From Yanghanlia sp047501535 (GTDB lineage Bacteria > Pseudomonadota > Gammaproteobacteria > Burkholderiales > Burkholderiaceae_B), in contig NZ_JAZDRJ010000001.1 of assembly GCF_047501535.1 (NCBI RefSeq), forward strand, positions 62,001 through 126,000: a stretch of DNA of 64,000 bases. The letters run 5' to 3'. Positions within the stretch are counted from its first letter, which is position 1; every line of letters starts with the position of its first letter. Below are positions 1-7,757 of the stretch, piece after piece. Below the pieces are notes generated by a model. That model saw only the letters and a program-made list of their open reading frames with translations. It searched no databases and was not told the origin of the DNA. The position numbers and the translations under genes were made by a program.

Positions 1-564
1 GGAAGCGGCATCGCGGCCTGCCTGATAGTTGGCGGCCATGACATACACATTCTTGTAACCGAGGTCGCTAGTGAGCTGGCCCCCGGCTTCGTGAAGCATG
101 TCGTTATCCCACGAAGTGGAAAAATAAAACTCAGAGCATTCCTTGCCGGCGATGGGGGCGGGGCCTGCGTTAGAGCCGATGAAAAAAACTTCGGCGTCGG
201 TGATGGGCTTGTGAATGGCCATCATCACGTTGGAAAAGGTGACGCCGGTGATGATATCGACCTTGTCGCTTTGCAGCAGTTTGGTCGCGGCCTGCACGCC
301 GACATCCGGCTTGAGCTGATCGTCTTCGCGGATAACCGTAACGGGAACGTCGCCCAGCTTGCCGCCACGCTGCTCAATGGCCAGCATGAAGGCATCGTAT
401 TGATCTTGCCCAAGCGCGCCGCCGGGCCCCGACATCGTGGCAATAAAGCCGATTTTCAGGGGTTCTTGAGCGGTGGCGGGGCTCATCAACCCACAAGCAA
501 GGGCGGCAACGGTTGCTGCGTGCAGCAGTGTCGTGCGCAATGAAGTTCTGGGGCGTGCATCCAT
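1..564 (-). CDS. ABC transporter substrate-binding protein, Peripla_BP_6 (LivK-like), C-terminus off the window
   Basis: Periplasmic receptor of a branched-chain amino-acid (HAAT) type ABC importer. The visible 188 codons begin with a signal peptide (hydrophobic stretch ending in an A-T-A-Q cleavage region near residue 31), followed by the family start L-K-I-G-F-I-A-T-M-S-G-P-G and the first alpha/beta repeats of the Peripla_BP_6 fold. I chose the ATG at 562-564 because it directly precedes the charged n-region; AGGAACG lies upstream on the minus strand. The gene runs off position 1, so the C-terminal lobe and any permease genes are not visible. The ligand cannot be told from sequence; many betaproteobacterial members bind aromatic acids or amides instead of amino acids. 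Confidence 0.85.
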   Translation of the reverse strand, partial: MDARPRTSLRTTLLHAATVAALACGLMSPATAQEPLKIGFIATMSGPGGALGQDQYDAFMLAIEQRGGKLGDVPVTVIREDDQLKPDVGVQAATKLLQSDKVDIITGVTFSNVMMAIHKPITDAEVFFIGSNAGPAPIAGKECSEFYFSTSWDNDMLHEAGGQLTSDLGYKNVYVMAANYQAGRDAAS

Positions 565-660
565 GGAGAAATCGTTCCTGTTCAGGGTGTCCAGCTTAGA
601 TCGGAAAACCCGTCACGGTACATGAATGACGCAAGGAAAACCATCGGTAAATACCAGCGA

Positions 661-691
661 ACCTTAAATGGGGTCTGTCCCCATTTAAGGT
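661..691 (-). terminator. Dispersed 3'-UTR hairpin module, copy 1 (after iclR)
   Basis: Perfect inverted repeat with 13-bp arms ACCTTAAATGGGG / CCCCATTTAAGGT and a 5-base loop, starting 16 bases after the IclR stop codon. Read in the direction of the gene it is preceded by ACCTTACAAAC. Copies occur after yidC (3557-3587) and, degenerate, at 52442-52471, always in the same orientation relative to the gene that ends there. It probably ends or stabilises the transcript; it has no clean T-tract. Confidence 0.7.
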
Positions 692-707
692 GTTTGTAAG
701 GTATGCG

Positions 708-1523
708 TTAACGGTGCCAGATTTTCTGGATGTCTTCCTTCAAGTCCAGAAGTATTCGGCTGTGCTTGCGTATGGTGGCTGATAGGGTATCGGGGGTGTG
801 AAAGCTGATGATGAGGGAATAGATCCTGCCGTTGCGTTTTTTCAGAGGGGTTCCGATTGCGGTCATGCCGGGCTGCCAATGGGCCACACAGTAGCCTTCT
901 TTCTTTATTTTTTTCCTTGCGGCTTCGATTTCACTGAGTATCGGAGGCCATTTTTCACCATGCCGGATGGCTAGTTTCTGCAGGATTCCGTCTCGAGGTG
1001 CGGGGTTGAGAGCGGATAAGTAAGCTCGTCCCCCGGATGTCAGTTCTATTGGAAACCGTGTTCCTGTGGGAGCATGCCTGAAAACTCCCCGCCTGCTTTC
1101 ACGGACGGATTCCACGTAGACCATGTCAAGCAGATTAGGCAGAGCAAGGCCGACATTCACGCGTTCGTTTCTTGCAAGAGACTGCATGGTCGAGCTTATG
1201 GCCTGATCTGTATTTTCAGCGTGCTGGAAGGCATAAGAAAAGCCAAGGAAAATGGGAGACAGCCGGTAGCTCCTTGAAGAAAGGTCGTAGTCAAGAAAGC
1301 CTTCCTCTACCAGAGAGCGTGTCAATCGGCTGACTGTAGGACGTGGCAAATCGGTGCGGTCGGCTAGTTCTGCGTTGGTAAGCAGTTCGACGCCCAGCCG
1401 ATAGGCCCTGAGGATTTGCATCCCGCGTTCCAGGGATTGGCTTCCGGCCGTTGTCCGGGTGAACGCCCCGTTAAGCCGGGTTTTACTGCGTGAAGAGATC
1501 GGGGAAGCCGGTTTTTCGATCAT
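708..1523 (-). CDS. IclR-family transcriptional regulator
   Basis: 271-residue one-component regulator. The N-terminal winged helix-turn-helix (about residues 28-90) contains the typical L-T-N-A-E-L-A-D-R-T-D-L-P-R-P-T-V-S-R-L recognition region. The rest is the IclR effector-binding domain, with P-I-E-L-T-S-G-G-R-A-Y-L near the middle. It is divergent from the Bug receptor gene at 1650, and an inverted repeat overlapping its start codon (1526-1548) is the likely operator, so it probably controls itself and the Bug / enoyl-CoA hydratase genes. The effector is unknown. The stop codon is followed by the dispersed hairpin module. Confidence 0.9.
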   Translation of the reverse strand: MIEKPASPISSRSKTRLNGAFTRTTAGSQSLERGMQILRAYRLGVELLTNAELADRTDLPRPTVSRLTRSLVEEGFLDYDLSSRSYRLSPIFLGFSYAFQHAENTDQAISSTMQSLARNERVNVGLALPNLLDMVYVESVRESRRGVFRHAPTGTRFPIELTSGGRAYLSALNPAPRDGILQKLAIRHGEKWPPILSEIEAARKKIKKEGYCVAHWQPGMTAIGTPLKKRNGRIYSLIISFHTPDTLSATIRKHSRILLDLKEDIQKIWHR

Positions 1524-1525
1524 AA

Positions 1526-1548
1526 TTAATTTCGTATAGTGAAATTAA
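1526..1548. promoter_or_regulatory. Inverted repeat, probable IclR operator
   Basis: TTAATTTC and GAAATTAA, 8-bp perfect arms with a 7-base spacer, placed 3 bases from the iclR start codon inside the iclR/Bug divergent region. Size and position fit an IclR-type autoregulatory operator. The same core ATAGTGAAATT recurs upstream of ridA (17519-17529). Confidence 0.5.
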
Positions 1549-1649
1549 CTTATAGCGCTGGAGCGATAGTGGGTCAATAATGCTTGTGATCTTTTGACGG
1601 AATAACGTGTTCCGAAATTCGCACTGCCATGAAAATACAAGGAGAGACA

Positions 1650-2624
1650 ATGATTCGGAAAACCCTTCTGACGCTCGTTGCTGCATCGTTTTTGGTGGGG
1701 ATGTCCCTGACGGGTAAAGCGGCTGCAAGCGATTACCCATCGAAACCGATCCGGTTCATTGTTCCCTTCAATCCAGGAAGCGGCACAGATACTTCAGCCC
1801 GCTTCTATGCTCAGAAAGTCTCCGAGCTCGCCGGCGTGCCCGTGATCGTGGAAAATCGCCCAGGCGGCAACGGCTTTATTGCCGTCAGGGCTGTGCTGGA
1901 CGCTCCGGCTGATGGCTATACCATCCTTGTTGGCAGCAACTCCATATTGGCGACCAACACTGCGTTGTTCAAAGAGTTGCCTTACGACCCCATAAAGGAT
2001 TTCAAACCCATCGCGTTCATTTTCAAGACGCCTGCCGTGCTGGCTGTGCCTGATGAGTCGCCATTCCTGACCTTGGACGACCTGCTGGCGTATGCACAGG
2101 CTAATCCAGGTAAGCTGAATTACGGTACGGGGTCTGCAGGCTACCAACTGGTCGGAGAGCACTTCAGTCAGTTGACTGGAACCAAAGCCGTCAATATTCC
2201 GTTCAAGGGTGCAGGGGAGACTGTGACTGCGGTTGCCTCAAAAACCGTAGATTACGGGTTTGCGGATATCACTGCCGCTCAGGCTCTGGCGCAGGCAGAC
2301 AGGATTCGCCTATTGGTCATTGCTGATGACCAACCCTATCCATCGGTCCCCAACGCGGTTCTCGCCAAAGACGCTGGTGTTCCTGATTTCAAGATCTTCC
2401 TGTGGGTGGCGGTCGCGGCAAGCTCGCAGACTCCCGATGACATCATGCAAAAGATAGAGGGCTATTTCGATCAGGTTTCACGCCTTCCGGAAACTGGAGA
2501 GTTCTTCGCAGGCTTTGATCTCAAGCCGCAGTTTGGCGGAAGCGAAGAGCTTCAGGCATTCATCAAGAATGAAATCAGCCTATGGAACAGCGTCGCCCAA
2601 ACTGCGGATATAGAAAAGCAATAG
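1650..2624 (+). CDS. Bug/TctC-family periplasmic tripartite tricarboxylate receptor
   Basis: 324-residue periplasmic binding protein of the Bug family (Bordetella uptake gene; TTT receptors). Signal peptide at residues 1-27 ending near A-A-S; then the family hallmarks Y-P-S-K-P-I-R-F-I-V-P-F-N-P-G-S-G-T-D-T-S-A-R, V-I-V-E-N-R-P-G-G-N-G and D-G-Y-T-I-L-V-G. The ATG at 1650 is preceded by AAGGAGA at a proper distance and fits the signal peptide better than the in-frame ATG at 1629. No TctA/TctB membrane genes lie nearby, which is usual for orphan Bugs. It sits divergent from iclR and upstream of an enoyl-CoA hydratase, suggesting uptake or sensing of a carboxylate broken down through a CoA thioester; the ligand is unknown. 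Confidence 0.92.
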   Translation: MIRKTLLTLVAASFLVGMSLTGKAAASDYPSKPIRFIVPFNPGSGTDTSARFYAQKVSELAGVPVIVENRPGGNGFIAVRAVLDAPADGYTILVGSNSILATNTALFKELPYDPIKDFKPIAFIFKTPAVLAVPDESPFLTLDDLLAYAQANPGKLNYGTGSAGYQLVGEHFSQLTGTKAVNIPFKGAGETVTAVASKTVDYGFADITAAQALAQADRIRLLVIADDQPYPSVPNAVLAKDAGVPDFKIFLWVAVAASSQTPDDIMQKIEGYFDQVSRLPETGEFFAGFDLKPQFGGSEELQAFIKNEISLWNSVAQTADIEKQ

Positions 2625-2631
2625 GCTTGAA

Positions 2632-2666
2632 TCAGAAACCCCGGGCGGATCGGTCGGGGTTTCTGA
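2632..2666 (+). terminator. Hairpin after Bug receptor
   Basis: Perfect 12-bp stem TCAGAAACCCCG / CGGGGTTTCTGA with an 11-base loop, 8 bases after the Bug stop codon. There is no uridine run beyond the stem, so it may only attenuate transcription into the enoyl-CoA hydratase gene or protect the upstream mRNA. Confidence 0.6.
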
Positions 2667-2708
2667 CATCGCGGACAGAGGACAGTGTCAGCTGGCAAGA
2701 GAATACAC

Positions 2709-3485
2709 ATGAAGAAAGATTTTGACGGTTTCTCCTTTAGCCTTGATGGTTACGTCGCTCACATAGAAATATCCAGCGGCCCATACAACTACATCAGTAC
2801 ACCTCAGGCCAGGCAGATGGCTGACCTGCTTTTGGAGCTCGACTCGAACGATCAGTGCAGGGTTATCGTGCTGTCGGCTAAGGGGCGTGTTTTTTGCGCA
2901 GGCTACGATTTCAACGAGCAAAGCGACGAAGTGGTGGCTTCCGGTGACCCCGGCACTTTCTATGCCGAAGCGCTGCGTTTGTTCGATTCCAAAAAGCCTA
3001 TTGTGGCGGCGCTCCAGGGAGCGGCGGTCGGGGCGGGCGTGGGGCTGGCCTTGGTCGCTGATTTCCGGGTGACGTGCAAAGAGGCCCGGTTCAGTGTCAA
3101 CTTCAACCGGCTGGGGTTCCATCCGGGATTCGGCCTGAGCGTCACCTTGCCTCGATTGGTAGGCGTGCAGCAGGCATCCCTGTTGTTCTATACAGGCCGC
3201 CGGATTGATGGTGAGGAAGCGCATCGCATTGGCTTGGCCGATGTTCTGGCCGACGAGGCTGACGTTCTCAAGCAGGCTTTCGCTTTGGCGGAAGAGATTG
3301 CCGTTTCTGCGCCATTGGCCGTGGAATCCACGCGCTCGACATTACGTGAAGGTCTGGCAGACGAGATCAGGAAGGTCAACCAGAGAGAGTTGGATCTTCA
3401 ACGTATACAGCTGAAAACGGCAGATTTTCAGGAAGGAGTGGCAGCCATGGCCGAACGACGACTGCCTGTCTTTCAAAAACGCTAA
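2709..3485 (+). CDS. Enoyl-CoA hydratase/isomerase (crotonase) family protein
   Basis: Crotonase-fold enzyme of about 258 residues acting on an acyl-CoA. The oxyanion-hole segment G-R-V-F-C-A-G-Y-D-F and the second loop A-A-V-G-A-G-V-G-L-A-L-V-A-D-F-R are present; the C-terminal half carries the usual N-R-L-G-F-H-P-G-F-G-L-S-V-T-L-P-R segment. The ATG at 2709 has AAGAGA upstream; an in-frame GTG at 2685 is possible and would add 8 residues. It follows the Bug gene after a hairpin and may share its IclR control. Hydratase, isomerase and hydrolase members look alike, so the reaction is not settled. Confidence 0.85.
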   Translation: MKKDFDGFSFSLDGYVAHIEISSGPYNYISTPQARQMADLLLELDSNDQCRVIVLSAKGRVFCAGYDFNEQSDEVVASGDPGTFYAEALRLFDSKKPIVAALQGAAVGAGVGLALVADFRVTCKEARFSVNFNRLGFHPGFGLSVTLPRLVGVQQASLLFYTGRRIDGEEAHRIGLADVLADEADVLKQAFALAEEIAVSAPLAVESTRSTLREGLADEIRKVNQRELDLQRIQLKTADFQEGVAAMAERRLPVFQKR

Positions 3486-3556
3486 GGACTATCCGGCCAA
3501 CGATTTTTCCATTTCCTGAATATGAAAGCTTGCTATACAGTTCGAACCTTAAATGA

Positions 3557-3587
3557 ACCTTAAATGGGGTCTGTCCCCATTTAAGGT
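3557..3587 (-). terminator. Dispersed 3'-UTR hairpin module, copy 2 (after yidC)
   Basis: Identical 13-bp arms and loop to copy 1, starting 17 bases after the yidC stop codon and again preceded in the gene direction by ACCTTACAAA. A partial extra unit (GAACCTTAAAT, 3545-3555) is repeated in tandem at its distal edge, which looks like slippage or a nested insertion. It separates yidC from the convergent enoyl-CoA hydratase gene. Confidence 0.7.
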
Positions 3588-3604
3588 TTTTGTAAGGTGG
3601 GGGT

Positions 3605-5284
3605 TTAGCGTTTGGCTGCTGCGTCTGCCTTGTCGATTTGGTGCATGACGAAGCGCTGCTGAGCGATGGAGAGGATGTTGTTCACCACCCAGTACAGCAC
3701 GAGGCCGGCGGGGAAGAAGAACATCATGCCACCGAAGATGAGGGGCATCAGCATCATGATACGGGCCTGCATGGGGTCGGGCGGCGTGGGGTTCAGCTTG
3801 ATCTGCAGGAACATGGTGGCCATCATGATGGCGGGCAGAATGAACCATGGGTCGCGTGCAGAGAGGTCTTGGATCCAAAGAATCCAAGGCGCACCGCGCA
3901 TTTCTACGCTGCCCAGCAGCACCCAGTACAGGGCGATGAAGACCGGGATCTGCACCAGCATGGGCAAGCAGCCGCCCAGCGGGTTGATCTTTTCGGTGCG
4001 GTAAAGCTCCATCATGGCCTGGTTCATTTTCACCTTGTCGTCGCCGAACTTCTCGCGCAATGCCTGCATGCGCGGGGTGAATTTTTTCATCTTGGCCATG
4101 GAGCGATAGGACGCAGCCGATAGCGGGTAGAAGGCCAGTTTGATCAGCACGGTAAGCGCGACAATGGTCCAGCCCCAGTTGCCCAGCAGCGTGTGCAGCC
4201 AGGTCATCAGCTTGAATACCGGCTTGGCGATGATGGTCAGCCAGCCGTAGTCCACCACCAGTTCCAGGCCGGGCGCCAGGTCGCTCATGGCGTCTTGGTC
4301 TTGCGGGCCTACCCACAGGTTGGCATCGACCGCAACGGCCTCGCCCGGAGCGATGTTGCCTGCGGATACCAGGGTGCGAATGGCGTAAAGGTTGTCGCCA
4401 ATGCGCAGGGCTTCGTTGTGGCGCTGCAAGCCTTGCTCGGGAACCCATGCAGAGGCGAAATAATGCTGCACCATGCCTATCCAGCCGTTATTGGCGTCGC
4501 GGGTGTAGTTGTGGCGGCCTTTATCCAGATCCGAGAAATCAATCTTCTGGTATTTGTCTTCAGCGGAATACAGGGCAGGGCCGGTAAACGTGCTGTAGAA
4601 AGACGAACCGCCGGGCTCGTTGCCGTCGCGTTCGAGCTGCAGGTAGATCGACGGCTGAATGGCGGAGTCGCTCAGGTTGTGAATCTCGTGGCGGACCTGG
4701 ATGTCGTAGCTGGCGGGAGCGAGGATGAAGGTCTTGACCACGCGAACGTCGTCTGATGTCGCTTCGAAGCTGACTTCGGTGCGGCCTTCTCGCTGTTGCT
4801 GGCCAATGTAGTGGAACGGCGTCAGGTGAGTGGGGTAGCTTTGCCCCTGCGGTGCGCCCACCACGCCTGTCTGGGCAACGTAGGTGTAGCCCGCACGGCG
4901 GTCAAGCAGCGTGAAAGGCTCGTCGCTCTTGCTGGAAACCTTGTAAAAGGGCAGCACGGCGCGCACCAGTTGAGCGCCTTGCGTATCGAAAGTCAGGCGC
5001 AAGACATCGGTGCTGATTTCGACTTGTTCAGCCTGTACAGGCGCGGGCGCCTGTTCGCCGGGAACAGCGGATGCTGCAGCAGTCGGCGAAACGGCAGCGG
5101 CAGCGTTGGGCACACTGACATCGTTTTGCTGTGTCTGCGCAGCCTGTACGGCGGGGTCCACAGTTTCCGAGGTCAGGCTCGGGCCGAACATAGAAGGCTT
5201 GCCGTTATAAGTCTGCCAGTTGTTCCACAACAGCAGCAGCGAGAAAGAGAGAATCATCCAGAGGATGGTACGTCGGATATCCAT
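3605..5284 (-). CDS. yidC: Membrane protein insertase YidC
   Basis: 559-residue inner-membrane insertase and chaperone, usual length for the Gram-negative long form. N-terminal membrane anchor (about residues 8-20), an Ala/Pro/Val-rich linker (about 45-85), the large periplasmic beta-sandwich domain (about 90-330), then the conserved Oxa1/YidC core of five helices, with the marker segments L-K-L-A-F-Y-P-L-S, the cytoplasmic K-F-T-P-R-M-Q-A-L hairpin and G-G-C-L-P-M-L-V-Q-I-P-V-F. It ends the rpmH-rnpA-yidD-yidC cluster. The mnmE gene that normally follows is absent; a convergent catabolic gene lies there instead. Confidence 0.98.
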   Translation of the reverse strand: MDIRRTILWMILSFSLLLLWNNWQTYNGKPSMFGPSLTSETVDPAVQAAQTQQNDVSVPNAAAAVSPTAAASAVPGEQAPAPVQAEQVEISTDVLRLTFDTQGAQLVRAVLPFYKVSSKSDEPFTLLDRRAGYTYVAQTGVVGAPQGQSYPTHLTPFHYIGQQQREGRTEVSFEATSDDVRVVKTFILAPASYDIQVRHEIHNLSDSAIQPSIYLQLERDGNEPGGSSFYSTFTGPALYSAEDKYQKIDFSDLDKGRHNYTRDANNGWIGMVQHYFASAWVPEQGLQRHNEALRIGDNLYAIRTLVSAGNIAPGEAVAVDANLWVGPQDQDAMSDLAPGLELVVDYGWLTIIAKPVFKLMTWLHTLLGNWGWTIVALTVLIKLAFYPLSAASYRSMAKMKKFTPRMQALREKFGDDKVKMNQAMMELYRTEKINPLGGCLPMLVQIPVFIALYWVLLGSVEMRGAPWILWIQDLSARDPWFILPAIMMATMFLQIKLNPTPPDPMQARIMMLMPLIFGGMMFFFPAGLVLYWVVNNILSIAQQRFVMHQIDKADAAAKR

Positions 5285-5365
5285 AGCGCCTTTACAAGTC
5301 GAATCTGGGCAAAACTGTGAAAGTGTAGCGGAGCTTGCCTGGGAATGTGGGGGTGCGTGACGTAA

Positions 5366-5608
5366 TCATTTCGATTCAGGGCGGTTGACACCCCGTGGAG
5401 GCGGTACCGGGTCGTGCCCGCCCTTGCACCAGGGATGGCAGCGCAGAATGCGCCGCGAAGCCAGCCAACTGCCTCGTAATGCGCCATGCGTTTCCAGCGC
5501 TTCAATTGCATAGACCGAACATGTCGGCATAAAGCGGCAGCGGGGCCCCAGCCAGGGGCTGACGAAATAACGGTAAAAGCGAATGGGAGCAATCAGCAAC
5601 CAACGCAT
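5366..5608 (-). CDS. yidD: Membrane protein insertion efficiency factor YidD
   Basis: 80-residue YidD (DUF37), a small amphipathic protein that assists YidC. The family pattern is intact: R-F-Y-R-Y-F-V-S-P-W-L-G-P-R-C-R-F-x-P-T-C-S-x-Y-A, then R-I-L-R-C-H-P-W and G-G-H-D-P-V-P. The ATG overlaps the rnpA stop codon by one base (TAATG), so translation is coupled to rnpA. A 24-codon upstream extension of this frame is not real because it lies inside rnpA. Confidence 0.95.
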   Translation of the reverse strand: MRWLLIAPIRFYRYFVSPWLGPRCRFMPTCSVYAIEALETHGALRGSWLASRRILRCHPWCKGGHDPVPPPRGVNRPESK

Positions 5609-5973
5609 TACCGGCGGCTCCTGTCGAGCAAGGCATCCACCTCGCTGCGTACCTGAGATTTTAGTTCGCTCAGCGAACATGGGGTGATGCGAGTATGCAG
5701 CCTGAACACCAAATCGCGTGGTGGAAGCTCATGGCGTTTTTGCCGGAATGCTTCGCGGATAATACGTTTTATGGTGTTACGGGAAACGGCTAGTGGCGCC
5801 ATGCGTTTGGCGATCACCATGCCTAAACGGGCTTCTTGACCTGACCCTGGCTGAGTTTGCCTAGGGGTAGAAACCACAAACAACGCCCCCCTGGCTAGCC
5901 GCCTGCCTTTAAGGGCGGCGGCAAACTCGGAAGGGCGGTGCAGGCGGGCCGTAGGCGGAAACGAGGCACGCAT
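5608..5973 (-). CDS. rnpA: Ribonuclease P protein component
   Basis: 121-residue protein subunit of RNase P, which matures the 5' ends of tRNAs. It has the R-L-H-R-P-S-E-F-A-A-A-L start, the R-L-G-M-V-I-A-K-R segment and the RNR-type motif S-R-N-T-I-K-R-I-I-R-E-A-F-R. The start at 5973 gives the family's usual N-terminus; the long frame open to 6207 overlaps rpmH and is spurious. Shine-Dalgarno pairing is weak, which fits coupling to the abundant rpmH transcript 41 bases upstream. Confidence 0.95.
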   Translation of the reverse strand: MRASFPPTARLHRPSEFAAALKGRRLARGALFVVSTPRQTQPGSGQEARLGMVIAKRMAPLAVSRNTIKRIIREAFRQKRHELPPRDLVFRLHTRITPCSLSELKSQVRSEVDALLDRSRR

Positions 5974-6014
5974 GGGCACGGAAACGCCAGCACACGGCCG
6001 GCGTATCAGGCCGT

Positions 6015-6149
6015 TCAGACGGCCAAGCGCTTGCGGCCCTTGGCGCGGCGCGCGTTGATAACGGCGCGGCCGCCACGAGTCTTCATGCGAACGCGAAAGC
6101 CGTGGGTGCGCTTGCGACGGGTGACGGAGGGTTGAAAAGTGCGTTTCAT
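6015..6149 (-). CDS. rpmH: 50S ribosomal protein L34
   Basis: 44-residue L34 in a frame antisense to a spurious ORF. The product starts M-K-R-T-F-Q-P-S and ends R-A-K-G-R-K-R-L-A-V, matching the family over its whole length. First gene of the rpmH-rnpA-yidD-yidC operon and divergent from dnaA, an arrangement conserved in many bacteria. The promoter is at 6198-6226. Confidence 0.98.
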   Translation of the reverse strand: MKRTFQPSVTRRKRTHGFRVRMKTRGGRAVINARRAKGRKRLAV

Positions 6150-6197
6150 GACGGATCCGAAAAAAGAAAAGAGCAGAGAATTCTTGAAAAGCCCACC

Positions 6198-6226
6198 ATT
6201 TCATCAAATTTTTGTCGATTAGTCAA
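6198..6226 (-). promoter_or_regulatory. Probable sigma-70 promoter of rpmH operon
   Basis: On the minus strand a TTGACT -35 box (6221-6226) is separated by 17 bases from TGAAAT (-10, 6198-6203). It lies about 50 bases upstream of rpmH and fits the strong constitutive expression expected for L34. Confidence 0.6.
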
Positions 6227-6265
6227 ACACTTGAGCCGGCTTTTTACGAGTCCGGTAAACTGGCC

Positions 6266-6274
6266 TGTGGATAA
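6266..6274 (-). promoter_or_regulatory. DnaA box in the rpmH-dnaA intergenic region
   Basis: TGTGGATAA, the complement of the consensus DnaA box TTATCCACA, 48 bases upstream of the dnaA start. It is the only perfect box in this 172-bp gap, which suits autoregulation of dnaA better than a complete oriC. No AT-rich unwinding element with clustered boxes is visible here. Confidence 0.65.
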
Positions 6275-6321
6275 CTACCCCATCGACAGGGTAGAATCGA
6301 GGTTTACCGAAGTGGCCGACA

Positions 6322-7755
6322 ATGAATGAATTCTGGCAGACCTGTGTCCAGAAACTGGAACAGGAACTCCCTCCCCAACAAATCAGTGCGTGGATACGAC
6401 CTTTAGTGCCTCTGGCTTTCGATGAAACCCAGGGCGTGCTTCGCGTGTCCGCTCCAAACCGTTTTAAATTGGACTGGGTGCGCAAGAACTTCTCTCATCA
6501 GATCGAATCGCTGGCTAGCGATTGGTTTTCACGCCCTGTTCAAGTCACATTTGAATTGCCGGGTAACGGTACCCGTGCTGCGCCTCGCCCAGCGGGAACG
6601 GCAGCGGCTGCAACCCCCGCAGCGCAGCCCTCGGCAGGCATTACGATGCCCCCCCCGCCTGCAGCGGCGCCCCCCGTTACTACGCCTCCCGGCGCCGCAG
6701 CGGCCTCGGCAGCCGCCGAAGCCCTGCACGACCGCTCGCGCCTGAATGCCGAACTCACCTTCGACAATTTCGTTACCGGTAAGGCGAACCAACTGGCGCG
6801 CGCCGCCGCTTTGCAGGTGGCTGAAAACCCCGGGGTTTCGTATAACCCGCTGTTTCTGTATGGCGGCGTGGGCCTGGGGAAAACTCACCTTATTCACGCC
6901 ATCGGTAATTCGTTGCTTGCCACAGGCAAGGGCGCGCGTGTGCGGTATGTACACGCCGACCAGTACGTGTCCGACGTCGTCAAGGCGTATCAGCGCAAGG
7001 CGTTTGATGAGTTCAAGCGTTATTACCATTCCCTGGACTTGCTGCTGATCGACGACATCCAGTTCTTTGCCGGCAAGAACCGTACACAGGAAGAGTTCTT
7101 CTATGCTTTCGAGGCCATGGTGGCTCAGCGCAAGCAAATCATCATCACCTCTGACACTTACCCGAAGGAACTGGCCAATATCGACAGCCGGCTGATTTCC
7201 CGCTTTGATTCCGGGCTGACCGTGGCGATTGAGCCGCCCGAGCTGGAAATGCGGGTGGCCATTCTGTTGCGCAAGTCCGAGAACGAAGGCATTGCCATGC
7301 CCGAGGAAGTCGCCTTCTTCATCGCCAAGCACTTGCGTAGCAACGTGCGCGAGCTTGAAGGCGCCCTGCGCAAAGTGTCGGCCTATGCCCGCTTCCACGG
7401 CAAGGAAGTGCTGTCGGTGGATGTCTGCAAGGAAGCGCTTAAGGATTTGCTGTCCGTATCGAACGGCCAGATTACCGTTGAAAATATTCAGAAGACGGTG
7501 GCCGACTACTACAAGATCAAGGTTGCCGACATGTATTCGCGGCGCCGCCCGGCCAATATTGCGCTGCCGCGGCAGATCGCCATGTATCTGGCCAAGGAAC
7601 TCACCCAGAAAAGCCTGCCGGAGATCGGTGATCTCTTTGGCGGGCGCGACCACACCACCGTCCTGCACGCTGTGCGTAAAATCTCCGAAGCCCGGCTGAA
7701 ACAGACGGAACTCAACCATGCCTTACACGTACTAGAACAAACCCTAAAAGGATAA
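6322..7755 (+). CDS. dnaA: Chromosomal replication initiator protein DnaA
   Basis: 477-residue initiator ATPase that binds DnaA boxes and opens oriC. Domain I at residues 1-80 (F-W-Q-T-C-V-Q-K-L-E start), a Pro/Ala-rich low-complexity linker (about 81-140), the AAA+ domain with Walker A G-G-V-G-L-G-K-T-H-L at 181-190 and Walker B L-L-L-I-D-D-I-Q-F-F, and the C-terminal helix-turn-helix with the signature G-G-R-D-H-T-T-V-L-H-A-V. The stop codon is two bases from dnaN, so the genes form one operon. Confidence 0.99.
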   Translation: MNEFWQTCVQKLEQELPPQQISAWIRPLVPLAFDETQGVLRVSAPNRFKLDWVRKNFSHQIESLASDWFSRPVQVTFELPGNGTRAAPRPAGTAAAATPAAQPSAGITMPPPPAAAPPVTTPPGAAAASAAAEALHDRSRLNAELTFDNFVTGKANQLARAAALQVAENPGVSYNPLFLYGGVGLGKTHLIHAIGNSLLATGKGARVRYVHADQYVSDVVKAYQRKAFDEFKRYYHSLDLLLIDDIQFFAGKNRTQEEFFYAFEAMVAQRKQIIITSDTYPKELANIDSRLISRFDSGLTVAIEPPELEMRVAILLRKSENEGIAMPEEVAFFIAKHLRSNVRELEGALRKVSAYARFHGKEVLSVDVCKEALKDLLSVSNGQITVENIQKTVADYYKIKVADMYSRRRPANIALPRQIAMYLAKELTQKSLPEIGDLFGGRDHTTVLHAVRKISEARLKQTELNHALHVLEQTLKG

Positions 7756-7757
7756 CC

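Noticed and set aside
6150..6321. Complete oriC between rpmH and dnaA
   Set aside because: Only one perfect DnaA box and no AT-rich unwinding region; I report the box only.
6529..7719. 396-codon open frame antisense to dnaA
   Set aside because: High-G+C shadow of dnaA; its predicted protein is His/Gln-rich without any recognisable family, and dnaA is certain. The same applies to long antisense frames in yidC (3549-4448), gyrB (9752-10720), amn (50546-51592) and the TRAP receptor (52495-53394).
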